Of a stretch of DNA of 14,053 nt, positions 14,004 through 14,053 are shown in pieces (the first letter of the stretch is position 1; the number at the start of each line of letters is the position of its first letter). The notes under the pieces were generated by a model. That model searched no databases. It saw nothing but the letters and a program-made list of their open reading frames with translations, and was not told where the DNA came from. The stretch covers positions 1-14,053 of the forward strand of contig JAGTUY010000356.1 in assembly GCA_018224455.1 (NCBI GenBank). The letters run 5' to 3'. Origin of the DNA: Desulfosarcina sp. (GTDB lineage Bacteria; Desulfobacterota; Desulfobacteria; Desulfobacterales; Desulfosarcinaceae). The translations under genes were made by a program, and so were the position numbers.

Positions 14004-14053
14004 ACATAACGCTCCGCATAACCGGCTGGCAATGGAGCGCAGCGGAATTGCCA
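14004..14053. other. Partial attC-like palindromic site at the window edge
   Basis: ACATAACGC (14004-14012) is followed by CTGGCAAT, a GGAGCGCAGCGGA centre and ATTGCCA at the very end. TGGCAAT (14027-14033) and ATTGCCA (14047-14053) are inverted repeats, and CGCTCC (14010-14015) can pair with GGAGCG (14034-14039). Environmental integron attC sites commonly start with TAACG and carry a GGAGCGCAGCG-like centre. The other half would lie outside the window, so the call cannot be completed. The truncated acetyltransferase beginning 40 bp to the left would fit a cassette. Confidence 0.35.

Noticed and set aside
1..14053. CRISPR arrays, tRNA or rRNA genes, complete insertion sequences
   Set aside because: No regularly spaced repeats, cloverleaf-like stretches, rRNA sequence or transposase motifs were seen on reading either strand.

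Overview
The window looks like chromosome from a Gram-negative anaerobe, most likely a Desulfobacterota (Desulfobacterales-type) sulfate reducer. The clues are a single-cluster ferredoxin, PHA-regulator/phasin genes, several long-chain acyl enzymes and GTG starts behind strong Shine-Dalgarno sites. No rRNA or marker gene is present, so this placement is inference.

Layout. (1) 1-2166 is a carbon-storage regulatory block. A PhaR-type regulator on the minus strand is divergent from a phasin-like protein and a second, small PhaR-domain protein on the plus strand. The divergent spacer carries a clear sigma70-type promoter overlapped by copies of a 17-bp palindrome (ATAACGCA-N-TGCGTTAT). A further copy lies at 50-66. 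(2) 2167-2465 is non-coding, with a 17-bp perfect hairpin. (3) 2466-8670 is a tight plus-strand cluster: ferredoxin, two long paralogous proteins whose C-terminal halves closely resemble cyanobacterial long-chain acyl-ACP reductase (AAR), and an alpha/beta hydrolase. The first paralogue keeps the AAR catalytic cysteine; the second has glycine there. The junction between paralogue 2 and the hydrolase contains a diverged 46-bp tandem duplication. (4) 8676-8885 holds what looks like the 3' remnant of an iron-containing alcohol dehydrogenase. It is followed by an acyl-CoA dehydrogenase and a long-chain acyl-CoA synthetase in visibly more AT-rich DNA. (5) 12633-13376 is a secreted DUF4197 protein on the minus strand. 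(6) 13598-14053 is a mosaic of a truncated GNAT acetyltransferase, a membrane-protein tail and an attC-like palindrome at the right edge.

How it may work together (inference). The phasin-like protein has about 13 tandem 11-residue repeats, a design shared with lipid-droplet coat proteins, and a PhaR-type repressor could control it through the palindromes. The AAR-like pair would reduce activated fatty acyl groups to aldehydes, the ferredoxin would supply electrons, the hydrolase would act on acyl esters, and the synthetase and dehydrogenase would activate and oxidise acyl chains. There is no PHA synthase in the window. The locus could therefore be a fatty-aldehyde, fatty-alcohol or neutral-lipid storage system rather than a classical PHA cluster. 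The strongest novelty candidate is the two-domain AAR-like pair with one apparently catalysis-dead partner.
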